A stretch of DNA of 64,000 bases from Larimichthys crocea (GCF_000972845.2 NC_040028.1:12222038-12286037), one strand, 5' to 3'; shown: positions 1 through 10,682, numbered from the stretch's first letter. The notes: a model not told the origin generated them from the sequence alone. Made by a program: numbers and translations.

Positions 1-499
1 CAATCAGTCGATGTCTCATTGCATATCATGTCTGTGATTATTAATCTTTTTGTGTAAATCTGTTGAACAGGAGTTTTCAATTAGCTAATTTAATGTGTCA
101 CTATATAAATAAGTAGTAACAGCAACCCCGTCATTACAGGCAGGCCAGAGTTCTGTCTCACTGCTACTCAAAAAATGGAAGTCTGGATGCTGGTGGTGTG
201 TAAAACTATCAGGTGTTTGCTGGAAACTCTCAGTTGAATTTCTCTGAACAACCTAGTGACGATGGAAAGGTGCTATGTTATGCAGTAGCAACATATCTGC
301 AAGAGAGAATGACAGGATCACATCAATATTTAAAGAAGAACTTATTTTGCTAGATTTTTATTCTGAAAAACCACTGGATTAGCACAGTTTTAAAAAAATC
401 CTTATTTATCTTATACTGCTACTTTCTGCAGTCCCTTGAGTCACCCTCTGTCTGAATCAATGCGTTTTAGCTCCTGTCTCTTTGAGACCTCCTCTGTCT
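1..499. other. Unassigned flank
   Basis: No open frame of note and no repeat I recognise. It lies beyond the 3' side of the minus-strand gypsy relic, so it may include decayed sequence downstream of pol, but no LTR end (TG...CA) is visible. Confidence 0.3.
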
Positions 500-1061
500 C
501 TTTTATCTGACTGACCAACTTCCGGAGAGGCAGCACCAAGGGCTTGTGAACACTAGTTGGGGGAACAATAGTTCTTTTCAGTGTACTGAATGATTACAAT
601 CCATTCATAAAATATTTTTTCACATAAAGGACTGAAACATGGCTCAATGTTTAGTTTACTGACAATGGTTGTTCATGAAGGATAAGCCAGTGACCTCAGA
701 ATTGTGTTTTCTCTTTGAGACACAGAGTTATGGGGTTGGAGGCTGCCACTCTCAGCAGAGCTGACTCTAGATCCTGATTAGCTCTTTCAGTTTGGCCATG
801 GGTCTGTGGATGGAAATCAGAGAAGAGAGCCCTGAGTGATTGACAAAACGCTCTCTAGACTTGAGAAATGAACTGAGTGCCCCATGTTAAACATAACGTC
901 AGGGCAAATGCTGTGAAGGTGGAAAACATGGTAAGTCACTACAGTAGTTCAGAGCTTTCTTTGGCAGATGGCTCTTTGAGGGCAGCTTTAGAGAGGCCAT
1001 TAACAATAGTAAGAATAGGTGTGATCCCTTGAGGAGTGGGCAAGTCCAATAACAAAGTCCA

Positions 1062-1068
1062 AAGCCAT
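1062..1068 (+). repeat. Target-site duplication, left copy
   Basis: AAGCCAT, identical to 1830-1836. The two copies flank the nested LINE. Joining the gypsy sequence across them reads through the integrase motif 'PWTHMALDF', so this is the original gypsy sequence at the insertion point. Confidence 0.85.
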
Positions 1069-1829
1069 CAAATCAAATCAATTTTATTTGTATAGCCCAA
1101 AGTCACAAAGTACATTTGCCTCAGAGGGCTTTACAATCTGTACAGGGAGTGACACCCTCTGTCCTTAGACCCTCGGTTCGAGTGAGGAAAAACTTGCCCA
1201 CAAAAAACCTTTAACAGGGAAAAAAGGTGAAAGAAACCTCAGGAAGAGCCACAGAGGAGGGATCCCTCTCCCAGGACGGACAGACGTGCAATGGATGTCA
1301 CGTGTACAGGACAAATCAACAGAAACATATTGTACAATTACAATGACTGACAAAATGACAATGAATTACAATGAATGATAAAAATGATTACAGTAGCAAA
1401 TATGGTAGCAATAATGACAGTAATAAATGTGTAGTGGACGTGGTGCAGGATCACAGCAGCTGCCACGATCCACGAGAACCTGCTGGACGACAGAGCACAG
1501 AAACTCCGGGGAAGTTTGGTTAGTAACATGCATTAATGAGACATGTATGTTTATAGATGGTAAGAGAGGGAGGGAGAGGGAAAGAAAGAAAGAGAGAGAG
1601 AGAAAGAGAGAGTTGATGTGTGCATCTTCAACCAATACCGTGCCTGGCTAGGCATAACCCTGGGGGGAGGGGGAGTCCCCCGGCAGTCTAATCCTATGGC
1701 AGCATAACTAAGGGATGACCTGAGCCAGCCCTAACTATAAGCTTTATCAAAAAGGAAAGTCTTAAGTCTACTCTTAAAAGTGTTGACTGTGTCTGCCTCC
1801 TAAACCCAGAATGGTAGTTTGTTCCACAG
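1069..1829 (-). mobile_element. 5'-truncated L2/CR1-type LINE inserted in the gypsy relic
   Basis: This is the reverse complement of the last part of the LINE at 55-58 kb. It holds the end of the reverse transcriptase frame (LLWNKLPFW... to [10 protein letters not shown], about 1829 to 1735), then the 3' UTR, with matching blocks around the 'cctctgtggctcttcctgag' and 'gtgtcactccctgtacag' segments, and a tail of ATTTG/AAATC pentamers at 1069-1085. The target site is duplicated on both sides (AAGCCAT at 1062-1068 and 1830-1836). Truncation at the 5' end with a pentamer tail is normal for target-primed insertion. Compared with the 57-kb copy it has an expanded purine tract at 1561-1612. Confidence 0.92.
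1561..1612 (+). repeat. GA-rich microsatellite inside the LINE 3' UTR
   Basis: Impure GA/GGA/GAAA tract. The matching place in the 57.4-kb LINE copy has only a short pyrimidine run (tctctccctctctctc on the other strand), so the tract expanded after insertion or in this subfamily. Confidence 0.8.
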
Positions 1830-1836
1830 AAGCCAT
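1830..1836 (+). repeat. Target-site duplication, right copy
   Basis: AAGCCAT, the partner of 1062-1068, at the 5'-truncation junction of the nested LINE. Confidence 0.85.
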
Positions 1837-2104
1837 GTGGGTCCAAGGTTGCCCAGGCACAGATAACAGTCCGAGCAACCCAACAGATGGTACAGGTTGC
1901 CACAAAGTCCCGGGTGTCAGCTACCACCAGTATTTCTTGAGCAGAGATAACGTGTTTTCCATCTGAGTGGCAGGAAAACGTGGAGTGGAGGGAAAGGGCA
2001 TCAGGCTTCACATTCTTACAGCCAGGAAGATAAGTGAGAGTGAAGATAAAATGAGTAAAAGAATAATGACAAACCACGTTGATGAGAGTTCAGTCTTTTA
2101 GCTG

Positions 2105-2385
2105 TCTGGATCTATATGACCAAGAAGGAGAGTGATGCATCAGATTACCTGGCCTCCACAATCACCTTAACCCAATTGAGATGGGAGATACTTTGGGATG
2201 AGCTGAAGGAAAAACAGCCAACAAGTTCTCAGCAGATCATTCCAGGTGAGGACCTCGTGAAGCTGACTCAGAGAATGTGCCAAGAGTTCATCAAAACAAA
2301 AAGTCTTTACTTTGAAGTGTCTAACATTTTAAATACACATTTCTGTTTTTGTTTACTACATCAATTGTTTCATAGATTGGATTAG
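2105..2385 (+). mobile_element. Tc1-like transposase 3' fragment
   Basis: From 2116 the frame reads MTKKESDASDYLASTITL, then EILWDELKEKQPTSSQQIIP, then RMCQEFIKTKSLYFEVSNI. This follows the C-terminal end of fish Tc1-type DD34E transposases ('LTKKESDGVL...WDEL.R.VKEKQPTSAQ'), including the end of the catalytic domain. The normal 'PQSPDLNPIE' segment carrying the last catalytic residue is degraded to STITLTQLRWEI. Upstream transposase and both terminal inverted repeats are missing. It abuts the gypsy relic. Confidence 0.85.
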
Positions 2386-5277
2386 ATTTGGATACCTAAT
2401 TGTCACACTGATTAAATCTATTCCTTTTTATCTATATAATGTTTATTTTATAACACAATAAATTAAAAAAATCTTTGGTATCCACAATTAGGAGGCTCAG
2501 ATTGCAATTAACTGTCAAACTAGACAAGTTACCTTGGTAACACTTTATAAGACAAGAGTGGTTTAACTGTTTTTTATTTTGTCCTTCAGATTTCTATTTA
2601 TTATGGAAAACATGTTGAAAAAATATTGTAGGTAAACTTAGTTTGAGAAAATGGCTAAAATGACTCTAACATAAATTAGACATAAGTCTTATATTTTTTT
2701 AAAACAAACGCTGTTTTCACTGAAACAGTGTCTTTTATGACCAAGAACAGTTGTGGCTGGAACATTTTGTATGAACTTACTGATTTTATGGGATAAGTGC
2801 AGTGTAAATGTATTTAATATTTAGGTGACTGTAGCTTCCAGAAGAGATAGATCACTTCTCTTTGTAAAGCAGTTCAAACAGTAATGGAGAATAAAGAACC
2901 TCTTGAACCATATGATTTTCACAGCATATGTTCATATTTAATGTGAGTTTTCTTTTGATGTGACTAATTCATATGTTTTATTAATGTTCAGAAGGAGCAA
3001 TTTCACAGATTACTGCAGTTTAATTCTCTCATTAATCAGATGGAAAGTTCCCCCTTTGCTCTTTTGTTCTCTTTCATCTCTGAACAGATGGACCATTCTC
3101 AACCTTTTCAAGGCCTGACCCGCTCACAATAAACAGGTTTGTGTCTCCGCCCGTCCGCCTGCGTGCCCTGAGACTGTTTAGAGATTACTGTAATAAAAAA
3201 CTCTACGTAAAATCTACCATACACACACAAGAGGACCGTTGCTTTGCCTGACAGAACAGCAACTAATTGGATTTTGGCTTTAATTAGTGTTTTTTTAGAT
3301 TTATTGAAACAGTCGACATGTCTGCCTTAGGCCTAACAGAACAATAAAATGAAGTACATTCTCATATAATGAGGTCACTGGGCCTGTATGTATATAGGCT
3401 GTAAGAACTGTGTCACTTCAGTAGATTTTCTTATTATAATGGAGATTCTGTCTGTTCAGTTTCTGTCTTTTTGCCTAATTTTAATCTTTAATCTTTTTTT
3501 TAAAGTTTTTTTGGCATGTAGCAGGGGCATCATTCACTTACCTCACACATTTTAGTGGGATAGCAGCATCTGTTGGCCTGGCACCAGGCAGGGACAGCTG
3601 ATTTAGTCTGAATAACGGTTTGGATGCATTGATTCAATGAGGAGCTCAACATGAACAGACAACTTGTGCTTCCATAACATTAGCTACTTATGATGATATG
3701 ATCTAAAAAAAATGTGACTATTTTCCTTTGGACTGAGATAACTGATTAACTTCTATGACTCAAAGAAGTTTGCTGACATACTGTCATTTGTTTTCTTTAC
3801 TTTCTCTCTGGAAGCCATATTTTAGTCACTCTCTGTCACGGGTCCTGAGAATCACCCTAACTACCCAGCCACTACTAATGTAGTTTGCCATGTCAGGAAT
3901 TTGCCGCCTCATTGTGTCATTTGACAGTGGAATAGTGTGCTGGCTAATTTCTCACCATCCACAACATTTGTCATTGCAGTTTTTTTTTTTCGGATCAGGC
4001 TACACTGAATTAATGGCTCAATAATAGTTTTTTTTTTAATGAATCACCGGATATGCCACATAACATAAAGCTGCCAGGGCCTTAGCAAGGACCATAGCTT
4101 AGATTGAGAAACTCTAAAGGTTTAACCCTAACCCCAACCCATGCCTGATTTAGTGGCTTCAAATGTTAATGGTGAACTAGTTTTAAGGTTCCATGTGCAA
4201 GCACTTCTGAACAAAGGACACAGTGTGAATATTCCATGTTGTATTTGGGTATACATGCATATCCATATCACAGAAAGTCTGGGGCGATATTTCTGAAGCT
4301 TGCTTGAAGCTCTGGGCACTGTTGGAAATGCAGACACCTTGTAATTCTCAGTTGATTTTGCTGCTGTGAGAGTTTCAGGTGACCCACCTTGAGACGTGGA
4401 CTCCAGTCCCGAGTCTTGAGCTGAAATCCATTTTCTGAGAAGCCATCTCTCCAAAGTTGTTCAATGTGTATGGTAAGTGCCACAGTGTACCTTATGTTCC
4501 AAAATGTTAATTCATTAACCATTAATGAGGTAGCTGTTTATTGCACTTCTTGTGCTTTTTATTTAACAGGACGCGTTACTACCCGAAGCAGCATGTTGGT
4601 TTAAACTAAAGGCTTCACTGGCAGCTGCTGCCTGATGTAAAACAGACTATATGGATTTCATTAATCAGCCTCTTTCTACTGTGGACATTATTATTAATGA
4701 GTACAAACAGCCACCAGCAGAGCTCCTTCTCTGTCTGCGGGCTGTTGGAAGGATCATGCACCTCCACTGAGAACGCTTCACATTTCAAAGGGAAGAAACT
4801 GTGTCAGGCGTCCTGGTCTATATAAAATTTAGACATCAGACGCTAGTTAAGCATTTATGCTGCTTTCATAATGAAACTTGCATGTAAATTCTGTGAATCT
4901 GGCAAAGGTGTAAAAACAGCAGGAGACAAAGACTTACAGTCATTTAAGTTATAACATTTAGTTATAGACAAATGTGAATATCTGAACATTTAGGCAGTTA
5001 ATAAACTGGAAAAGGCATTTGGACTGAGCCTGTCTTTTCCAACAAGATTGTAGCAATTAGAGGACACAGTCTTTTAACTTCAAGTTCTATACATCCTTGT
5101 TTCAGTCATCTGACTTGCAGAGAGGAGAGTCACTGCAGTTAGAGTTCTCTGAACATAGAGACAGACTCAGAACAGACCAAGAACCAGAGAGCACCTAAGA
5201 GAATTAAAGTTTATGTGTGTTTATGATGTTACAGTAATACATGATTCAAAACTACATCTGAGCTACACATATTTCCA
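2386..5277. other. Gene-free AT-rich stretch
   Basis: No exon-like frame recognised. It holds homopolymer runs (T runs near 3495, 3982 and 4030), a (CA)n run of about five units near 3222 and a possible hAT-like element listed separately. A 108-codon frame on the minus strand (4454 to 4128) has no recognisable domain and I treat it as chance. Confidence 0.4.
3087..4122. mobile_element. Possible hAT-type non-autonomous element
   Basis: The stretch at 3087-3120 ('ttctcaaccttttcaaggcc') resembles the start of many fish hAT elements ('gGTTCTCAACCTTTTC...GGCCC'). At 4085-4122 a roughly inverted counterpart occurs ('gggccttagcaaggacc', 'attgagaaactct'). The inverted match is weak and no 8-bp target duplication is evident. 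Confidence 0.25.
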
Positions 5278-5397
5278 TGTGCTCTAAAAGTGTCTCCAGT
5301 GCACACTCCATACTTTGCTCCATGCTGGACTAAAACCAGCCACCCTCAGATTTGGAAGCCAAATTCCTATAGACTGAGCTACTGCCATCCTGAAGGT
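5278..5397 (-). mobile_element. tRNA-derived SINE head
   Basis: On the minus strand from 5397 the sequence has an A-box-like segment ('gtagctcagtctatagg') and, about 35 bases on, a degraded B-box ('ggttttagtcc'), then the SINE body ('gtatggagtgtgcactggag'). This matches a SINE very common in percomorphs. The 3' part, normally ending in an AT-rich or ATT-repeat tail, is absent, so the copy is truncated. Confidence 0.65.
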
Positions 5398-5544
5398 TAC
5401 TGTCAGATGTGGGATTCCATTTTCAGAAAGGTCTGAATCCGATGCCTTAGCCATCCTGACAACTGTTATAAATAGAGAATAACATATGAAAAATTATATA
5501 ATTTGATAATGCAATAATACCATTGGCATCAACACAGCTGTGCT
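5398..5544. other. Short AT-rich spacer
   Basis: Between the SINE head and repeat D; no feature seen. Confidence 0.3.
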
Positions 5545-6112
5545 CAGAGACATAGAATCTATAGTGTGTTATGGCAGCATTCATAGAAAATTATAGAGCA
5601 TCATGTGTGTTTATGGACTGCATCAACAGTGATTCTCATGTAAGAAGCTGAAACGCAGCAGATTAAAGCTTCCAGAATCTTCAGCTTCATGTCCTAGCTA
5701 ACCACAGCAGACACACTATCAATACACATAAATGTGGACTGCTACCACACTGAGAGCTATGCTAATGTTGCTTTCTTGCTAACATGCTAAGCGACACACT
5801 TACACATGCATTTACTTCCTGCAGATTGCAATGAGTCTTCAACCAGGCAGTCTAACTCTCCATTAACTGAAGCTCTCAACTGTGTGAACGTGCAAGTTAC
5901 AACTTGGCTAAAACTTAAAAAACAACAAGAGCAACAGTAAGTGTGTCAAGAACATCCATAAACAGTTGACGTTATAATTCATTATAAGTCAGATCTATAA
6001 TGTTTTATGACTGTTGATATCAGAAAGCATTATGCATGTTTATGAGTGTATACATTTATACGGTGTTATGAACTATAGATGTGGTCTTCATAGAAAGTGT
6101 TACCAGTTCCAG
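5545..6112. repeat. Dispersed repeat family D: inverted pair
   Basis: The segment 5545-5645 (plus) and the segment 5942-6112 (minus) are both related to 49890-50045. Shared blocks include 'ctatggtgcattatg'-like, 'gcattcata', 'gcatcaacagtcat' and, at the outer end near 6112, 'acactttctatgaagacc'. The two arms face each other, so together they may be the long inverted ends of one DNA element of about 570 bp. Identity is moderate and the interior (5646-5941) has no coding potential. Confidence 0.5.
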
Positions 6113-6250
6113 TGTTCAACAGTCTCCAGTATCATATTCTGGGTTATTAAATAATGAATTCACAATCAGAATATCAATAAATACAGATAGAAATAATGCA
6201 TAAATAATATAAATGCATTCTGCCGGGAATAATTAATAAATGATGATCAC
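6107..6250 (+). repeat. Dispersed repeat family E, copy 1
   Basis: Shares 'ttccagtgttcaa' and then 'taatgaattcacaatcagaa' with 47499-47604, followed by AT-rich similarity up to 'aataattaataaatgatgat'. The copy here has about 25 extra bases between the two blocks. Family identity unknown. Confidence 0.6.
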
Positions 6251-7186
6251 TATTCTTGCAGACTTTGCAGCCGTGTTCCAGGGAACCTGTGAGTGCTGAC
6301 TTCATCCAGTCCATGAGGGGCCTCAAGCAGACTTTCTGCAGACTTCCAGAGAGTCTGCCTGATTTAATTACCCATGATTCATTGCAATATGGAAATTACA
6401 TAGTTTATACAACTGAATGTCTAAAACTATTACTTTCATGATACAAAAATATGACTGCTGCTTCGAAAGTCTCCACAACTGTGATTAAAAAGCCACCCAT
6501 CAGGGACTAGCGTTGCAATCTCACACCTTCACAGACGTGACGTGATGACGGTGAAAACGCCACAGTACGTACAACTGTCTGTGTCCACAAGGACTCAGTC
6601 TGCAAGTCCAGAGGGTGAACATTTGATTACTGATTCCGATGTGGGGGTCCCAGGCCTTACTGATGAGGCCAACAGCAGATGGGAAGTGTTATCTTATGGT
6701 GTGACGTTTCGGTTCTGGTGGACTGCAGTCTCCTGCAGGGAAGTGTCTCGAAAAGTTTGTCTGACACAATCTTACCTGCAAGTCTCAGGGTCCTGGAGGG
6801 ATTCACTGCAGTCCATTATTGTCCTTGGCAGTGGAGGCGGTGTACCAGGTGATGACGGAAGAGGTGGGGATGGACTCAGTGATGGAGGTGAAGAAGTGCA
6901 CCATATAAATATTTTCTTCAACAGAGCCTTACATCTTTCTCAAAGACTAACAGTCTCTTTTTAATTAATCATTTGCCCTGAGTTGCGTTTTCCTTGCTCC
7001 AGAAACAGTCTTCCAATTATCGACATAAAAGATAAGAGAAAGGTTCTTCTTAAGGACGGAACATCCTTTGATTTTAATGATCTTGAAGGTCAGACTGACC
7101 TGCGAGCTGACCTCACACAAGAAGTAATGAGACACAGATCTTTCCTAATACAGGCAGTAAATACAGAATTGCTCCATAATAGTGGA
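6251..7186. other. No clear gene; several short open frames
   Basis: Plus-strand frames of 61, 140 and 91 codons lie at 6256, 6542 and 6983 but show no domain I can name. The 6983 frame (KRKVLLKDGTSFDFNDLEG..., then DLRADLTQEVMRHRSFL) vaguely recalls LINE ORF1-type RNA-binding proteins, too weakly to call. Confidence 0.3.
6835..6905 (-). mobile_element. Possible LINE ORF2 C-terminal scrap
   Basis: On the minus strand this reads FFTSITESIPTSSVITWY, then TASTAKDN. It resembles the 'FY.S.IES.LT..I..WY......D...L' segment after the reverse transcriptase core in many LINEs. The match is short and a stop follows, so it is tentative. Confidence 0.3.
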
Positions 7187-7187
7187 A

Positions 7188-7226
<39 letters not shown>
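7187..7226 (+). repeat. (TA)n microsatellite
   Basis: About 18 nearly perfect TA units, interrupted once by 'ac' near 7195. Confidence 0.95.
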
Positions 7227-7229
<3 letters not shown>

Positions 7230-7385
7230 CTATTATAGTTGGGGGGGAAATAAATTAAATTCACTTATTTCGATTAGAATATGTATGTCAAGGGTAACAA
7301 TCATTCATGTTCATGTAATCAATGCATAACCTAGATGTGTTTAAATCACAGTATATATTATCTGCATTTCTTTTTTTTTCTTTTT

Positions 7386-7600
7386 TTTTTAATTCCTGGT
7401 TTATTTAACAGGGACAGTCCACATTAATAAAACATTTCTGTAAATGCGACACAGTTAGCCAAGATTCTATTTTTCATCTGTAGTCCCTGGACAGATGTTA
7501 CAAAGTCACCCTAAAAACAGAATATAGGATTGAGATTACAAAGTTATTGAGTTCATGTATTAGCATGCACCACACTAATAAAAAGCAAAGAAAATATTAA
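7386..7600 (-). mobile_element. LINE-like 3' end fragment
   Basis: Begins with 'cctggtttatttaacaggga'. On the minus strand this is the '...tccctgttaaataaaccagg' terminus seen at the 3' ends of some fish LINEs. It is preceded by a T-rich run (7368-7391) that could be the poly-A tail in this orientation. No coding part survives. Confidence 0.42.
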
Positions 7601-7889
7601 TGTTATTAGAAACATTATTCAGGACACTCTTATACTGCAATGTCAGGTACTTTAAACTTTCATAATCTCATACTCATAATGCTAATGCACACACAGAACT
7701 AAAAAATATTCATGTTAATATTGATTCAGACTGAATAAGACAACATTGTTAGACAGTTACTAAAAAATGCAAAGGTGGTGGAAGATCCTTTCATACTTTG
7801 GGGGTAATGTCATACAGTTTCTATTCATGAACAATCAGATTGTCAACGAATTCTGTGTTTAGATTTTTTTAATGAGGGATGTTGGGAAT

Positions 7890-8335
7890 ATTATAGACCA
7901 ACATTCTGGAGCATGGCATTGTTCTGGAAAATGACAACATTATTTTTATAACATGCCTCCATCCGATGTTATGCTTACACTGTTAAACATATCAAAATTG
8001 TAGAATATGCTAACATTCTGGAACATGATGACACAACACGCTAACATTCCGGAACATTACAGCATTTCGGAACATGCTAACATTCTAGAACATCATAACA
8101 TTCCAGAACATGCTCACATTCTCTAGAATGTTATGCTGTTTTGGAAATTTACTATGTTCCATATTGTTAGCATGTATCAGAATGAACATGCTAACATTAT
8201 GGAACATGATAACATTCCAGAACATCGTAACATTTCAGAACATTTTTACATTCCGGAACATCATAACATTCTAGAACATTTTAACATTCTGGAACATGGC
8301 AACTCTTTTTACGGAACATGACAACATTCAAAATA
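7890..8335 (+). repeat. Degenerate 18-bp minisatellite
   Basis: Roughly 15 or more units of consensus AACATTCYRGAACATSAT. The last six (8196-8303) are strictly 18 bp apart, so one frame encodes a six-residue repeat (NIPEHR, NISEHF, NILEHF and so on). Each unit contains a TTCNNGAA palindrome (TTCTGGAA, TTCCGGAA, TTCCAGAA). In the middle (about 8110-8175) some units are inverted ('agaatgttatg', 'atgttccatattgttagcat'), so the array includes an inverted segment. The frame is a by-product of the repeat, not a gene. Confidence 0.88.
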
Positions 8336-9394
8336 TAATTTTAGAAGATATGTAAAAGAACAATCAATCTAGATTTACGTGGCATCATGCCGTGACTAGT
8401 GTACTGATTAGATGATCATGCTTCAACAAACCTTTCAGAATAAGATATCTTGGACTCCTGTGCACTTTCTCTCCATTGCTGCAACAGTAAGTAGCCATAT
8501 TCACTAATCTGAAATTGAGTTTCCCTTTAAAGATGAATGCAGTACGTGTTCTATATATATATCCTTAACCAGTAATTAAGAACTGAGGTCAGGTAGTTCC
8601 CCAGACCTCACACATGCCTGATGAAAGTTTTTACTTCTCTCAACCTTAGTTGTCCTTCGTTAGACACTTATCCTGAGAAAAGTACCACATTCCTGTACAC
8701 AAGTTTTCATAAAACTTATGAAAGCTTTTTTTTTTCTAGACTATTAATTTTTTTCAACTACCTGAAGTATTTATGTTGTCCATGTTGCAGCAGGTACTGT
8801 TGTACTCTGTTGTCTGATAACCAGAAATGACTAATTTCCATTTGAAGACATGATTCCTCTGAGTTTAGTCGCATACTGACTGTCTCTCTGCTCTACTCAA
8901 GGTTAACTTTTAGATCTTCAATCTGGTTTCCCCTCAGGTGTGGAGCTTAGAGGTGTACCTGACGTCATCTGCATTGTATCTAGAAAACTCTAGACATCTC
9001 CTGGCCTGTTGTTCTGTGTATGTGTGGTCTTCCTAATAAATATGAAAAGGGATAGGGTGGAATACTGAGCAACCTGACCTCTGTGAGCCAGACTGAGCTA
9101 TCTGTAAAGCTATTATGTCTATTCTTCTGGTTATTCACAAACTTCTTTTGAAAACTAAGACCTGCAACGTACCAGTGCAGTTTCATGGTTTCTAGTGCTG
9201 GTGTCAAAGCTGCTAGCATATACTTCTTTCGAGGAGGGAGATGTAGTGGGAATGGTCTCTCCATGTTGCCCAGTAAAGCAACTGAGTTGGCAAAGTGGCT
9301 CGTCTATAAAATTGGTGGCACATGTTAAAATATGGCCATTCCATCTGTCCTTTACTTTCCTGCCTTTATGGTTGTTGACTTTGTGTTTTTTTTT
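8336..9394. other. Unassigned stretch
   Basis: No recognised element. Overlapping frames of 84-97 codons on both strands around 9000-9480 have no domains. Contains T/A runs and a short (TA)n near 8551. Confidence 0.3.
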
Positions 9395-9485
9395 TTTCGG
9401 TTTGCTCATCTCCGGTGCCTTGCAAAGTGTAGTTGTGTACCACAGGGTTCAATCCTTGGTGCTATTCTTTTCTATGTGTACTTTG
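9395..9485 (+). mobile_element. LINE reverse transcriptase scrap
   Basis: The frame at 9437-9480 reads CVPQGSILGAILFYVYF. This matches the conserved RT block 4 of LINEs ('GVPQGSILGPLLF..Y'), with the first Gly changed to Cys and Pro changed to Ala. Flanks show no further RT blocks; the fragment ends near a (TA)n tract at 9531. Confidence 0.65.
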
Positions 9486-9530
9486 TAGCGGTCGCTGGCG
9501 TTAAGGTGCCAGTCGGACTTTCATTCTGAC

Positions 9531-9561
<31 letters not shown>

Positions 9562-9579
9562 CTATATATATTTATATAT

Positions 9580-9610
<31 letters not shown>

Positions 9611-9622
9611 AAATATAATAAA
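9531..9622 (+). repeat. Compound (TA)n microsatellite
   Basis: Three TA-rich blocks broken by 'tctatatatattt' and 'tatatatta'; about 90 bases. Confidence 0.93.
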
Positions 9623-9639
9623 ATTTAGAGCCAGCGAAA

Positions 9640-9805
9640 AACCCTACCATAACCACAAAACCTGGGACAAGCACCTGTCAGGATTCCATTTGCCCTAAAC
9701 TCAGTCAACCACAAATCCACTGGTGTCACCCCTGCAGAGCTCAACTTTGGCAAGCCCCTCCTAGGACCAGTGGCTACACTCCACGCAGAACATTGGTCTT
9801 GGTTC
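9640..9805 (+). mobile_element. Ty3/gypsy-type integrase fragment
   Basis: Reads NHKTWDKHLSGFH, then after a shift of one base near 9693 PFALNSVNHKSTGVTPAELN and FGKPLLGPV. This is the end of the integrase core of gypsy-type elements ('W...L....FA.N...H..TG.TPAEL..GR.L.GP'). One frameshift and no flanking pol domains: a dead scrap. It belongs to a different gypsy lineage from the relic at 0.5-2.1 kb, on the opposite strand. Confidence 0.78.
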
Positions 9806-10682
9806 GTGTTTTTTTAGGAAACAAGACAACTCACTATATGATTGAGGAAAATTTAGTGTGCCAGAATACTAGTGCATCCCCAATGTTGCTATGCAGTCAT
9901 CTGAGTTTTTTTTTAGTTGGCATAGCAGCTGATTTTTCCACAATTCATCAGCAGCATCTCCAGCTCATCCCACATCCCACCAGTCACCAGTCCTTTGAAG
10001 GAAATTACGAAGGGTGGCAAGGAGCTCTTCATCTGTGACTGCATACTGACTGAGAGCCAGGAAATCTCACATCCTTTTAGATATTGAAGTGGTTGTATCA
10101 TTCAGTCCCCCAAATGTTGCAAGTTGAAGATAACAAGACTCTTTGCGATGAATCTGCCCTTCATTTTCCATCAAATGTTTCTCCTACAGGTGAGTTATGG
10201 GAGACAAATCCTGGGCAGATCCTCCTTCCATTTCACACAGCAAGAACTCAGAGTTAGCAGCCATTTTCATTTGTTGCAGAAATAATGGCGTGGGTTCTTA
10301 TTTGTTTTTATTTTTTCATTCAGTGATATTTTTACTTCAGTTAGGTCCCATCTGCCCTGCCACTTTTTATGTGACAGTTTGACCTTCTGTGTTATTAATG
10401 TTTTGGTTTGGTTTGTTTGGTTAGGGGCATCAGCCAGAACTCTCTGTTGCCATTTAAGTTTAGTTTTCAGTGTTTAAATCAAACTTCAGACAAAAAAAAC
10501 ACAGTTTGAAAGGAAAAGTGACCTTATGACTGAGTGTTCCTGCTTGTCTGTGAAAAACTGAATGAATGATTGAATTGTGGTGCAAAATGAATATAGCAGA
10601 AATTGAATAATCATGGGGATGTTTTCATTAGTGTATAACCTGTTAAAAATGTATTTTCGTTACCCTTAAACAAGCTCGATTT
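9806..10682. other. Unassigned stretch
   Basis: No feature I can support. Open frames of 60-80 codons only, with no domains. Confidence 0.3.

Larger units (their letters stand above)
500..2085 (-). mobile_element. Ty3/gypsy pol relic (RNase H end to integrase), split by a LINE
   Basis: Read on the minus strand, 2077 down to 1837 gives the RNase H/integrase linker (FTLTYLPGCKNVKPDALS, the family's 'TYRPGSKN.KADALSR' signature), then an integrase zinc-finger-side stretch (DFVATCTICW). After the nested LINE the frame resumes at about 1066 with MALDFVIGL (family ALDFVTGLP), LTIVNGLSKAA near 1000-1015, GTQFISQV near 880, [12 protein letters not shown] near 790-825 and [16 protein letters not shown] near 744-782. 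These are consecutive integrase catalytic-core motifs in the expected order. Several stops and frameshifts and the lack of upstream protease/RT show it is dead and partial. The lower bound is approximate; C-terminal integrase similarity fades below about 740 and no LTR is seen. Confidence 0.82.

Noticed and set aside
4122..4140. 'taaccctaaccccaaccc', telomere-like
   Set aside because: Only about two degenerate units; not an interstitial telomere array.
6542..6964. 140-codon plus-strand frame
   Set aside because: No similarity recognised; it runs antisense to the possible LINE scrap at 6835-6905.
8133..8321. 62-codon frame of EHxNI repeats
   Set aside because: It is the translation of the 18-bp minisatellite and shifts frame at inverted units.
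7890..8335. CRISPR-like array
   Set aside because: Units are contiguous without unique spacers, in a vertebrate genome; it is a minisatellite.
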